Source: Obelidium mucronatum | Taxonomy: Eukaryota > Chytridiomycota > Chytridiomycetes > Chytridiales > Chytriomycetaceae | Direction: 5' to 3' | Assembly (NCBI GenBank): GCA_025765595.1 | Contig: JAIVFH010000298.1 | Span: 1-31,562 of the forward strand | Length of the DNA: 31,562 nt | Shown here: positions 10,007 to 18,006 of the stretch, in pieces | How the letters are laid out: each line of letters begins with the position of its first letter | Position numbering within the stretch: the first letter of the stretch is position 1 | Translations under genes and position numbers: made by a program | The notes under the pieces: model-generated | The model's database searches: none | Seen by the model: only the letters and a program-made list of their open reading frames with translations | What the model was told of the DNA's origin: nothing

Positions 10007-12557
10007 ATGGGCAGCCGTGGCCACCAGCAGAAGAAGAAGCAGGGCGACCCGAAGCCGCTCAGCGACACCGCGGCGGCGCGCATCGCCGAGAAGCGCGGCG
10101 TTGTGCTGCCGGCGCAGGCGGCGCCGCCGGCGGCCAGCGGCGCCGCGGACAAGCGCCGCAAGCGGCCGCGCGCCGAAGTGCGGCGCTTCAAGGCGGCGCA
10201 GGCGGCGGCGGGCGGGCGGCGGCGACTCGCGGACGAAGCCGCTTCAGGCGAAGAGCGGCGACAGCGGCCTGTGGGACAATGTCGAGTCGGACGACGAGCT
10301 CGACTCGAACAACGGCCTGAGCGACTGACGAAGTAGAAGAGGAAGAAAGAGGAAGAAGTGCAAGGGAAAGAAGGTGAAGAACTTGATGCTTGCGCCAAAG
10401 TTTCTTAAAAAGGGCGGGCTGGCACAGTAAGTCTACAGAGCTATTCTTGCGCTTCTTCTTTAATCATTCTGCAGTTCTTCTGAAGTTGACGATGACGAGG
10501 AAGAGGAAGAAGAGCTGGAAGGACTGGATGCTCTGGAAGATGACTTTGAAGGGGCCGATGATGATGATGATGATGATGATGACGACGACGACGACGAAGA
10601 CGATGGTGATAATTCGACGGAGAAGACCAAGACAACGACGAGGTTCGGTGTTCAGTGGAAAGAATGTTTTGTTTCGAATTACTTACTAGCCAACAAAAGC
10701 CAAACGCCCTCATCAACTTGGACTTCAACTCGGACGACTGACGACGACGAAGATGACGACGAAATGGAAATCGAACGCGACGCCCGCGAACAAGATCTCG
10801 AAAACGAAGAACTTGAAGAACTCGCTGAAGAAGAACTCAAAACAAACATTGCCCAACGCGAAAAGTTTGTCTTACCCTCTGGTCAAGAAATCGAAAAGGG
10901 TCCCCAATCAGAAGACTTGCAAGTAATCCTCACTCGAATCCAAGAAGTCGTGCGTGTCCTGGGCAACTTTAAAGAACTGAAAGAAGACGGCCGGTCCCGC
11001 AGCGAATACGTTGAACAACTCGTCAAGGACCTCGCAATGTACTACGGATACAATGAATATCTCATGGAAAAGCTGTTTCACTTGTTCCCCGTCTCTGAAG
11101 CAATCGAATTCTTTGAAGCAAACGAAGTCCAACGTCCCGTCGTGATTCGTACAAACACTCTTAAAACGCGTCGAAGAGATCTCGCCCAGGCTCTCATCAA
11201 CCGTGGTGTCAATTTGGAACCTGTGGGAAAATGGTCCAAAGTCGGACTCCAAATCTTTGATTCCCCTGTCCCTATCGGTGCGACTCCAGAGTACCTTGCT
11301 GGACATTACATGCTTCAAGCCGCCTCTTCCTTCCTCCCCGTTGTTTCTTTGGCTCCCCAGGAAAATGAACGCGTTCTGGACATGTGTTCTGCACCCGGTG
11401 GAAAAACCACCTACATCTCCGCCCTCTTGAAAAACACTGGCTGCGTCTTCGCAAACGACGCCAACAAGGACCGTTGCAAAGCCCTTATGGCCAACATCCA
11501 CCGTCTCGGTGCCAAAAACACTGTCGTATGCAACTACGACGGAAAAGAGTTCCCCGCACTGATTGGTGGGTTTGATCGTGTTTTGTTGGACGCCCCATGC
11601 AGTGGTACCGGAGTTATTTCCAAAGACCCGGCCGTGAAAACCAACAAGAGTGACGATGATTTCATTTTCCTCGCCAAAATCCAGAGAGAGTTGATTCTAA
11701 GCGCGATTGACAGTGTCGATGCAAACAGTGCGACGGGTGGGTATATTGTGTACTCTACTTGTTCAGTCACTGTGGAGGAGAATGAAGCTGTCGTGGATTA
11801 CGCGTTGAGAAAAAGACCTAATGTGAAGCTTGTTCCTTCTGGATTAGATTTTGGAAAGGAAGGGTTTGTGAGGTAAAAGTAGCTAGTTGAATCATCTAAT
11901 TCAATTGTGAGGTATTGACAACTCTTTTTTTTTCCCCACCAAAACAGTTATCGCGGAAAATCATTCCATCCTACAGTCAACCTGACGAGGCGCTACTATC
12001 CCCATACCTACAACATGGACGGATTCTATGTAGCAAAGTTCAAGAAGGTTTCAAATAAAATCCCATGAAGCCCCAAAGCAAACTGAAAAGGATGATGACG
12101 ATCTTGAAGCGGAAGAAGAAGAACAAGTTGAGCAACCACCAAAAAAGAAGGCCAAGACTTTCAGCAAATCCGCGGGTGCATCTGAACCAGAAGTGTCTCT
12201 GTTGGATGATCAGGAAGACGATGCCGAACTTGTTCGAGGTAAATTTTTTTTTAAAAACCGTGTCTATACTGATTTTTAACGGAAACCCCTTCAAACCATT
12301 CATTATAAGCTGCCAAAATCAAGCAACTCAAAAAGAAGGGCTTCAACATCAAAAACACCAAGAAACCAGTTTCCGAAAAGGTGGCTGCAGCAATGGAAGC
12401 AGGTATCCCGAAACGGAAAGCGAAGCGAATGGAAAAGAAGGAACTGAAAAAGACTGCGTTAACGTCACTGAAGGAGGCGCCTGCCGCCAAATCCGAGGCT
12501 GGAAAGCCAAAGCGGAAAGCATTGGGGGAAACATTGGAAGAGTTGGGTAAAAAGTAA
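10007..12557 (+). CDS. NOP2: NOP2 rRNA (cytosine-C5) methyltransferase, with frame breaks in low-complexity parts
   Basis: Nucleolar m5C methyltransferase of 25S/28S rRNA, needed for 60S assembly. Exons 10007-10426, 10475-10642, 10690-11872, 11948-12238, 12310-12557. The N-terminus MGSRGH matches the Nop2 start; it is Arg/Ala-rich, then acidic with a poly-Asp run. The uninterrupted core in exon 3 holds GRSRSEYVEQLVKDL, PVVIRTNTLKTRRRDLAQAL, VPIGATPEYLAGHYMLQAAS, the SAM site MCSAPGGKTTYIS and the catalytic TCSVTVEENEAVVDYALRK and DAPCSGTG, both with their cysteines. Exon 4 ends the domain (RRYYPHTYNMDGFYVAKF). Exons 4-5 add a Lys-rich nucleolar tail. Frame breaks: about 10240; 10739 (a T ahead of GACGACGAC); about 12057-12064. 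An in-frame TGA at 10327 with same-frame basic sequence beyond may reflect two cancelling indels. Confidence 0.93.
10559..10612. repeat. (GAT)n/(GAC)n microsatellite encoding poly-Asp in NOP2
   Basis: Eight GAT codons followed by five GAC codons, then GAA GAC GAT. This is inside NOP2 exon 2 and encodes a 13-residue aspartate run of the acidic nucleolar region. The codon block structure suggests expansion by slippage. Confidence 0.9.
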
Positions 12558-12714
12558 AAGGAAAAAAAAAAAAAACAATAAATCCAAGATGCGCAAAAAA
12601 AAACAACGATGTAGACTCTGTTTGTGAGCCTTTTCTATTTCCTATCTCTCTATTTCTACTCATTCTTTTATTTTTTTTTTAATTTTTTTTTTTTTTTTTA
12701 AAATTCTACATCAA

Positions 12715-13358
12715 ATGCCTCGAGTTCCAGTTGAGCGTCGCCATCGAACCATCGTCACCTCAACAGCAAAACCAACTGGGACCCAAAGATCTGCAGTCGA
12801 GCGGACGACTGCGATTCAGAGCTCAGTCACTGGTTCATCGTCAAAGGGAAGCGTACCACTGCGTCAAACCGCCGATAGCGGGGAAGGAGAAGAACTTGGA
12901 AGCAAAAAAGACAAGAGAGTTCAACGACGAGAAAAGTGGCTAGAAAGTGAGTGTGTGTTGACCGCTTTTTTTTTAGCCCTGAAAACTGTTTCTGACGGTT
13001 CACAACCCCAAATCAGAACTAAGTGGCGTATACACATCCCGATCTATTGCCGAGAAACGGAAAAAGAAGGTTGCCCTGTTTGGAGTAGCCGCCGATTTGC
13101 AAGATATCCAAGGAGCACTTGAACAAACTCTAACAGCTGCAGACGACAATATACCGGAATTAGTCAAATGACGAGGAAGGAGAAAGCGGGAAGAAGTCTG
13201 TGCAAGCTGTGCCACAGAAAAAGAAACCAGTGAGTCAGAAAGCGCGAACCAAGGAAGGAATCAATGAGATGTTGCGGTTACAGTCTGTAATGAAACATAA
13301 AGCGTTCAAGAGTAATCCGTTGGCGACAATCAAAACGCATTTGAAGAATACTATTTGA
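12715..13358 (+). CDS. SLX9: SLX9 ribosome biogenesis factor, one frame break
   Basis: Slx9/FAM207A family, a nucleolar 40S (pre-18S) assembly and export factor. Exons 12715-12946 and 13017-13358 with a 70-nt intron; about 190 aa. Evidence is the family's two blocks: the basic KKDKRVQRREKWLEKL followed by IAEKRKKKVALFG, and the C-terminal MLRLQSVMKHKAFKSNPLAT plus IKTHLKNT, which closely matches the SLX9 end. Between them the frame breaks at the AAA at 13166-13168 (LV then K-stop; the +1 frame reads NDEEGESGKK and goes on to the end), consistent with one extra A. It follows NOP2 on the same strand after 157 bp. The N-terminal 60 residues are Ser/Thr/Arg-rich and not conserved. Confidence 0.85.
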
Positions 13359-13631
13359 TTAATATGCGTCTTGGTGTGTGCGTGACGGAATAAAATCATA
13401 AAGCCCTATAATGCCCCTGCATGGACTAATGCAACAGAGCCAATATCAACTGTTGAGCATTTTAGATTACCAACATCAAATTCAGATTTTCCATAGTTAA
13501 TTGCATACAAAGTTAAAAAGCTCAACTCTGAGCTCCAATTGCGTTGCCCTCTCATGCCTCCCCTTCTACTTTGTAACCCATTCAGACAATCGGTCTAGAC
13601 AGCAGGTTAGAAATTTTCACAGGTTCCTTTG
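13359..13631. other. Intergenic, SLX9 to transposon-like element
   Basis: Non-coding 3' flank of SLX9 with no recognisable RNA, repeat or open frame of interest. Confidence 0.5.
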
Positions 13632-13640
13632 ATAGATAAA
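13632..13640. repeat. Putative 9-bp target site duplication, left
   Basis: ATAGATAAA immediately left of the element; identical to 14836-14844. A 9-bp match on its own is weak evidence; its position relative to the inverted repeats is what supports it. Confidence 0.6.
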
Positions 13641-13654
13641 GGGTTGCATGAAAA

Positions 13655-13755
13655 AGGTGGCCAAAAAGGTGTAAGAAAATTTCCATCCACCTTTTTCAAA
13701 CACCTCTTTACTCTTAACAACAAAAAGGTGTACAAAATAAAAATAAGGTGTAAAA
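13655..13755. repeat. Left terminal inverted repeat of the MULE-like element
   Basis: Begins AGGTGGCCAAAAAGGTGTAA and ends AAAATAAGGTGTAAAA; inverted partner at 14720-14821. It is internally rich in AAGGTG and CACCTT, which could be transposase-binding sites and could also let the end fold. Confidence 0.85.
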
Positions 13756-13789
13756 TTATTTCTTTTACTTGTAATTGCATTATCTTCAA

Positions 13790-14372
13790 GCCAGACCATT
13801 CCGCGCATTTACACACAAAACTCTTGCTCTTTGTCACTTTAGCTGATAGCTTAATGCAGTCAATATGAAAACATGCACTGCAAATACATGGAACCATTGC
13901 TCTCCCGTTGTCAATTTCCGATAGATATTTTTTCTGAACGTTTAGATAAACAAGGAACCGACGAACAAGGAGCACAGTAGGAATATATGTCGTATACTGG
14001 AGCTTCATCAGGTGAAGCGCCATCCAGAAATAATTTGGCTCTATGTTGGTTGTTTTCTTTGTATTTGACAGTGTAGAACCAAATCCCAAATGCCATAAAG
14101 TAAGTTCCATTCGTCGCCAAATGGAAGTTTTTCGAATCTATAGAAGGTGGAGGAGCGCTGAAGCAGTGGCCGATTCTTATGTGTCAAGCATATAGTTCTG
14201 TAGTACTTTTTTGATTTGCTGTGAGGACCCAAGAAGAGATCCTGAAAAACCATTGGAATGCACGGGTATATTCCTGTGTGTGTAGATGTTTTTCAGGAGT
14301 TCGGCTGAGGTGAAACGCGCCTTACCTGTTATAATCAATCAACGATGATTCAAAACTCGATTGCTCGGCCAT
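13790..14372 (-). pseudogene. Spliced PHD-like zinc-finger gene inside the MULE-like element, broken
   Basis: Minus strand: ATG at 14372 opens MAEQSSFESSLIDYN, a canonical GTAAGG...TTTTTCAG intron (14325-14242, 84 nt) follows, then ISSWVLTANQKSTTELYA. An in-frame TGA (14184-14186) interrupts, and the same frame continues HIRIGHCFSAPPPSIDSKNF, NGTYFMAFGIWFYTVKYK and ASPDEAPVYDIYSYCAPC. After a frame change near 13915-13930 it reads DNGRAMVPCICSACFHIDC then SKSFVCKCAEW. The CxxC ... C..C..FHxxC ... CxC spacing resembles a PHD/RING-type zinc finger (close to the ING style), though the last pair is CxC instead of CxxC. It ends next to the left inverted repeat. Either captured host gene sequence or degraded cargo; function unknown. 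Confidence 0.45.
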
Positions 14373-14719
14373 GACAGATGCAGGAACAATTTCCGGTGCG
14401 GCGCATTTTCATGTGGAAGGTGAAATACACTGAGTTGGAGTCGTATCAGAAGACAGCTTCCTTGCGTTTATCGGTCCACTCACAGGCTACTGAGGGGAAT
14501 CCCACGTCCTGCGGCTGTTGACTTCACAGGTACTAGCATGTTGCATCGAACTTCGAAACCGTAGTAGTTTCCTTGGTCGTCGTCCGTGTCTAAGCGATTG
14601 TCTGACGCTTCATAGCATACTTCTGGGATAGATTTTTCCTACTAGGGACAAATTGAAAGCGGGCTGTCACGGCTGTGTGTTATTCGTTTTAAATCGATAA
14701 ATATCTACGAATGAAGTAT

Positions 14720-14821
14720 TTTTACACCTTATTTTTATTTTGTACACCTTTTTGTTGTTGGGAGTAAAGAGGTGTTCGAAAAAGGTGGACGGAAATTTTC
14801 TTACACCTTTTTTGGCCACCT
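14720..14821. repeat. Right terminal inverted repeat of the MULE-like element
   Basis: Reverse-complement partner of 13655-13755, starting TTTTACACCTTATTTTTATT and ending TTTGGCCACCT. Differences are limited to a few substitutions and one extra T. Confidence 0.85.
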
Positions 14822-14835
14822 ATTTCTGTTGTCTC

Positions 14836-14844
14836 ATAGATAAA
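14836..14844. repeat. Putative 9-bp target site duplication, right
   Basis: ATAGATAAA, identical to 13632-13640 and at the same 14-bp distance from the conserved inverted repeat. Confidence 0.6.
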
Positions 14845-14904
14845 TACTTAGACGGGATCAAGTTCATCGCATCAGTCACCTTCAAGAATCAGAAAGGCAG
14901 AAAA

Positions 14905-15006
14905 TGCTGGCATAGCCTAATACTCAGGCTGGAGATTCTAATATTGAGTTCGTCGCATTTTTTGACGGCAAGAATCAGTAGGGCAGAACACAGGTTCTCA
15001 CACGTC
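14905..15006. repeat. 102-bp direct repeat, copy 1
   Basis: Starts TGCTGGCATAGCCTAATACT and ends with GGTTCTCACACGTC. About 94-96% identical by eye to 15161-15262, with equal length. A more diverged partial copy of its second half precedes it (about 14861-14904, CAAGTTCATCGCATCAG...AAGAATCAGAAAGGCAGAA). No intact frame. Confidence 0.9.
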
Positions 15007-15160
15007 GCAGAGCCTGGCTGTTCTGCTGCAAGCAGCAACTTCAATGTATACAACTGGAGGCTCTGTGCATCTCTTGATTCAAGGATCTGTGGGGTTGGAA
15101 ATCTTGCACATGGAATACCGCTCGTTCCACCAGCAACAAAGACTGGATTTTTTCACAGGC

Positions 15161-15262
15161 TGCTGGCATAGCCTAATACTCAGGCTGGAGACTCTAAGAT
15201 TGAGTTCATTGCATTTGTTGACGGCAAGAATCAGTAGGGCAGAACACAGGTTCTCACATGTC
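15161..15262. repeat. 102-bp direct repeat, copy 2
   Basis: Second copy of 14905-15006, offset by 256 bp in the same orientation. The 154 bp between copies is not repeated. Confidence 0.9.
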
Positions 15263-15501
15263 AGGGAGTGACCTTTGGAACTTTTGGAATTTTATTGTTG
15301 ATTACACACAATGTTAACTAATAAATTTAACAGTCAAATAGAATAATGAATGTGACTAGATGATAGTGGGAATAAATAGAGAGATAAATAGTGTCATTAG
15401 AGGGAGTAATGAGGGATACGACAGTTTGGAAACTGTCAATAAAAGCCAAAAAAATAAATTCTTGATTAGATAGATTGATTTATTGATAATTTGCAAGGGG
15501 T

Positions 15502-15939
15502 TTAATGACCCGTTGGAGCTGAAGGATGAGATGCATGATGGACAGCCCACGCTCTCTCAGGGGCAACCAAGGGATTGAGTTGTGCAAGATATGTGATTGC
15601 CCACCTGCAATAAATGTGGGAAGGGGTAAGTATTTGATATCACGCGATTCCTTTGGTTGATGTTGTGTGCACTCCAGATTTGTCCCTTTATGCAGAACTG
15701 GAGGCCAAAAACTCACATCATCCAAGTACATGTAAATGTGAGTGCCACGGCTGTTCGGTAGATACTGGTTGTATTTCGATGTAAGCAGGATGTGTTAAAC
15801 CCTTGAAGTTCATCTGCACACGCCACTCCCGCGCCAGCTGAACTCACAGTTGGTCATCGCTCTTTGGAATCATTGTGAAGGCGACAGCGCCCAGGCCGCC
15901 GTACACGAGAAAGGAAACAAAGATTGTCGCAAGGCCCAT
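15502..15939 (-). CDS. VMA9: V-ATPase V0 subunit e (Vma9)
   Basis: Tiny hydrophobic subunit of the V0 proton channel of the vacuolar ATPase. Exons 15939-15848, 15764-15717 and 15604-15502 (introns 83 and 112 nt) add to exactly 81 codons, an 80-aa protein, the usual family length. First helix MGLATIFVSFLVYGGLGAVA, then the family turn MIPKSDDQL, second helix TAVALTFTCTWMMWAITYLA and the signature AQLNPLVAPER. Lies in a minus-strand series with the mitochondrial uL11 gene, 163 bp downstream of that gene's stop. Frames are intact. Confidence 0.93.
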
Positions 15940-16102
15940 ATTTTTTGAATAATGAAATAAAAATAAAACAGAAGAAAGAGACGATAAACTGGAGTAAACA
16001 AACTCGAAACTTATTTTTATTAATTTATCACTTTGGAAAGCTCAGTTTCGCGCAGTTTCGTTGTACAAATAATCCCAATCTCGTTTTAAACCCGTAGAAT
16101 CA

Positions 16103-16628
16103 TCATGCAGTCACTTCTTCGCCCCGAACAATAGTGATTCCCATCCCTTTTGCTTGAGATAATACTCGAGAGCACATTGCTTCGTGAGTGGTATCTTCGC
16201 ATCCAGGATCCGTCAGTTTGATGGCAGCAATCTCATACACATGTTTGATAGTCAGCTCTCCAATAGAAGTATGACTGGGCCGACTCGATCCCTTTTCCTG
16301 ACCAAGCGCCTGCAGCAGCATCCAGCTTGTTGGAGGGGTTTTTGTGATGAATGAGAACGATCGATCTGGTTTCACAGTGAGGATAACACGCATTGGAATT
16401 CCCTGTGTGTACTGCTTTGTACGGTCGTTGAACTGTTTGCAAAAGTCCATTGTCTTTACACCACGCTGACCGAGGGCTGGACCGACGGGGGGAGATGGAG
16501 ATGCCTTCCCTGTGATGCCTTTCTGTCAGAAACAACTGCTACTATCGTGACATTCATCAACACAAACCAGCAGGAACCAGAAGTCGCACAGTTGAAGTTG
16601 TTGCTGCTTTTGCGCCTTTCGAAGCCAT
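16103..16628 (-). CDS. MRPL11: Mitochondrial ribosomal protein uL11m
   Basis: Large-subunit stalk-base protein of the mitoribosome (bacterial L11 type). Exons 16628-16568 and 16518-16103 with a 49-nt intron, 158 aa, close to bacterial L11 plus a short N-terminal extension. Visible: RLLVPAG, ASPSPPVGPALGQRGV, MDFCKQFNDRT, IPMRVILTVKPDRSFSF, and the C-terminal rRNA-binding domain ending DTTHEAMCSRVLSQAKGMGI. Bacterial-type sequence in a spliced nuclear gene points to mitochondria. A start at the MASKGAKA ATG fits a short targeting extension. Frame intact. Confidence 0.93.
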
Positions 16629-16706
16629 TGATGTAATGTATTTCTTTTTTCTTCTTTTTTTTACTCTTTAATAAAAGTTCATTCTGTTTTTATTGAGACA
16701 ATATGT

Positions 16707-17505
16707 TTAGTGAATGACCTTCTTGATGATCTTTGCAAAGCTAGTTCCTTGGTAAACGGCAGTTTCCTTCTCCTTTGCGGAAACCTGACGCGATCCATCA
16801 CCGTTGGCGATTGCACCAGCACCCCATGGACCACCACCAAACACTTCGTCAACGCCGTTAACACTTGGAGCAGCAAATCCAATTGGAACGTAGATGATTC
16901 CGTGGTGAGCGTAGTGAGACAGGAAGGAGGTGATTGTTGTTTCTTGTCCTCCGTGTTGAGTTGCAGTGGATGTGAAGCAGCCACCGTACTTTCCGGCGAG
17001 AGCTCCTTGCTGCCAGAGACCTCCGGTAGAGTCCCAGAAGGCCTTCATTTGGGCAGAACACATTCCAAAACGCGTACTGTTTTGGGTTTGTGTTTTAGAC
17101 AAAGTTCAACTAAACCAACACAACTCATTTCCTTACCCGAATCCGAACAAGAATCCATCAGCCTTCTTCAACTCTTCTGGCTGTTGTTTGCGAGAAGTAA
17201 AAGATATGGCATTAATTGAACGGATTGCGATAATGAAGAGAAAAAAATGGTTGAGCGTACGGTGATGACTGGGATGTCTTCATAGGTCTGAGCATGCATC
17301 TTGGCAATAACTTCGGCAGGAAGAGTTTCTGGAACGCGGAACAGCTTGGCTTCAACGCCTTCAGCAACCAACCCTTCAATAATCGAGTCGGCCAAAGTCT
17401 TGATGTGGCCCCAAGCACTGTGAAGATCGACAGTTAGTTGACCATTAGCGATCGATCAAAAGCAGCTTACGAGTGGATGACGACGTAAACAACTGGTTTA
17501 ACCAT
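16707..17505 (-). CDS. WrbA/Pst2-type NAD(P)H:quinone oxidoreductase
   Basis: Flavodoxin-fold FMN enzyme making two-electron reductions of quinones; fungal Pst2/Rfs1/Ycp4 members sit at eisosomes/plasma membrane and protect from oxidative stress. Exons 17505-17471, 17417-17261, 17180-17137, 17076-16707 (introns 53, 80, 60 nt) give 201 aa, the family length. The N-terminal phosphate loop is HSAWGHIKTLADSI; PEELKKADGFLFGF and GTRFGMCSAQMKAFWDSTG are characteristic, as are LAGKYGGCFTSTATQHGG, ITSFLSHYAHHGIIYVPIGF and the C-terminal FAKIIKKV. Unusual: the first loop has SAWGH where many homologues have S(T/M)YGH. Tandem with uL11m on the minus strand. Confidence 0.93.
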
Positions 17506-17758
17506 TTTTGAGTACTTTTTTTTTCAATACACGGTTTTCTGTTGGTGAGCCTTTATTTTTTCAATTCCGTCGATTTGTCACCGGGAAACAATTACGCGTG
17601 CATGATTTCATGAGATTTCATGGCACCAACCGTCGCGCTTTGCGTTAAAGATTGACCATTGGTAAAAACTGTACTTTTTTCGAAATACATATTATATTGA
17701 GGTTGTTGGTTAAACCTCGGGTCTCGGTGTTTTTTTTTTCAAGTGAGCGTGATATCAT

Positions 17759-17772
17759 CAAAAAAAAAAAAA
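17759..17772 (-). terminator. Pol III T-run terminator of the tRNA gene
   Basis: About 14 consecutive A on the plus strand, i.e. a T-run on the transcribed strand, 22 nt beyond the tRNA 3' end. A T-run of four or more is the usual RNA polymerase III stop. Confidence 0.6.
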
Positions 17773-17793
17773 CGGTTCGTGTCTGCATAACGC

Positions 17794-17865
17794 TAGCACC
17801 GGCAAGTTTAGATCTTGCGACCTTTGAGTTATGAGCCCAACGATCTTCCGCTGATCTACGGTGCT
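17794..17865 (-). tRNA. Initiator tRNA-Met (CAT)
   Basis: 72-nt cloverleaf on the minus strand: acceptor AGCACCG pairs with CGGTGCT; D stem GATC/GATC; anticodon arm TTGGG-CTCATAA-CTCAA with CAT at forward positions 17831-17833; T arm GCAAG-ATCTAAA-CTTGC. The T loop starting with A (A54, A60) in place of TTC and the A1:T72 pair mark it as a eukaryotic cytosolic initiator rather than an elongator. One G:T pair sits in the GGG/CTC part of the anticodon stem. No intron. A T-run terminator follows on the minus strand (forward 17759-17772 poly-A). Confidence 0.93.
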
Positions 17866-17909
17866 AAATATCAACAGCAATATTTAGAATTTTATTAACT
17901 TTCAACTGT

Positions 17910-17910
<1 letters not shown>

Positions 17911-17943
<33 letters not shown>
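17911..17943. repeat. Poly-A tract of about 33 nt
   Basis: Uninterrupted A run upstream (5') of the tRNA on its strand, next to the 3' flank of the PAN-domain gene. Could be a slippage tract or the scar of a retroposed poly-A tail; no target duplication is evident. Confidence 0.8.
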
Positions 17944-17945
<2 letters not shown>

Positions 17946-18006
17946 TTCGAAACTAACATTTATCTAGGAGTTCTTTTCATTTTTCATCAATACTTTTCAA
18001 ATAGTT

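Larger units (their letters stand above)
13641..14835. mobile_element. Non-autonomous Mutator-like (MULE-like) element, 1195 bp
   Basis: Long terminal inverted repeats: 13655-13755 is the near-perfect reverse complement of 14720-14821 (about 100 bp, a handful of mismatches), containing repeated AAGGTG/CACCTT motifs. Outside them, 14 more bases at each end lead to an identical 9-bp direct repeat ATAGATAAA (13632-13640 and 14836-14844). The equal spacing on both sides makes it likely that these are target site duplications and that the element is 13641-14835. Long inverted repeats plus a 9-bp duplication are the hallmarks of Mutator-like elements. No transposase is present; the interior instead carries a spliced minus-strand gene remnant, as in Pack-MULEs. 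The MULE assignment rests on structure only. Confidence 0.7.

Noticed and set aside
9610..10398. 262-codon minus-strand open frame (Ser/Arg/Pro-rich)
   Set aside because: It is antisense to MSP1 exon 6 and the GC-rich NOP2 5' end; its openness follows from base composition and it shows no domain or splice context.
10908..11501. 197-codon minus-strand open frame
   Set aside because: Lies exactly antisense to the conserved NOP2 methyltransferase core; a mirror of its codon use.
10327..14186. TGA as a recoded sense codon
   Set aside because: TGA is the natural stop of MSP1, SLX9, NLE1, RPAP1, GMPP, uL11m and VTC4 at the family-expected ends, so the standard code applies.
14849..15040. Jacalin-like lectin fragment (DGIKFIASVTFKNQKGRK)
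   Set aside because: One strand motif resembles jacalin-type lectins, but the rest of the fold and a continuous frame are missing; too weak to annotate.
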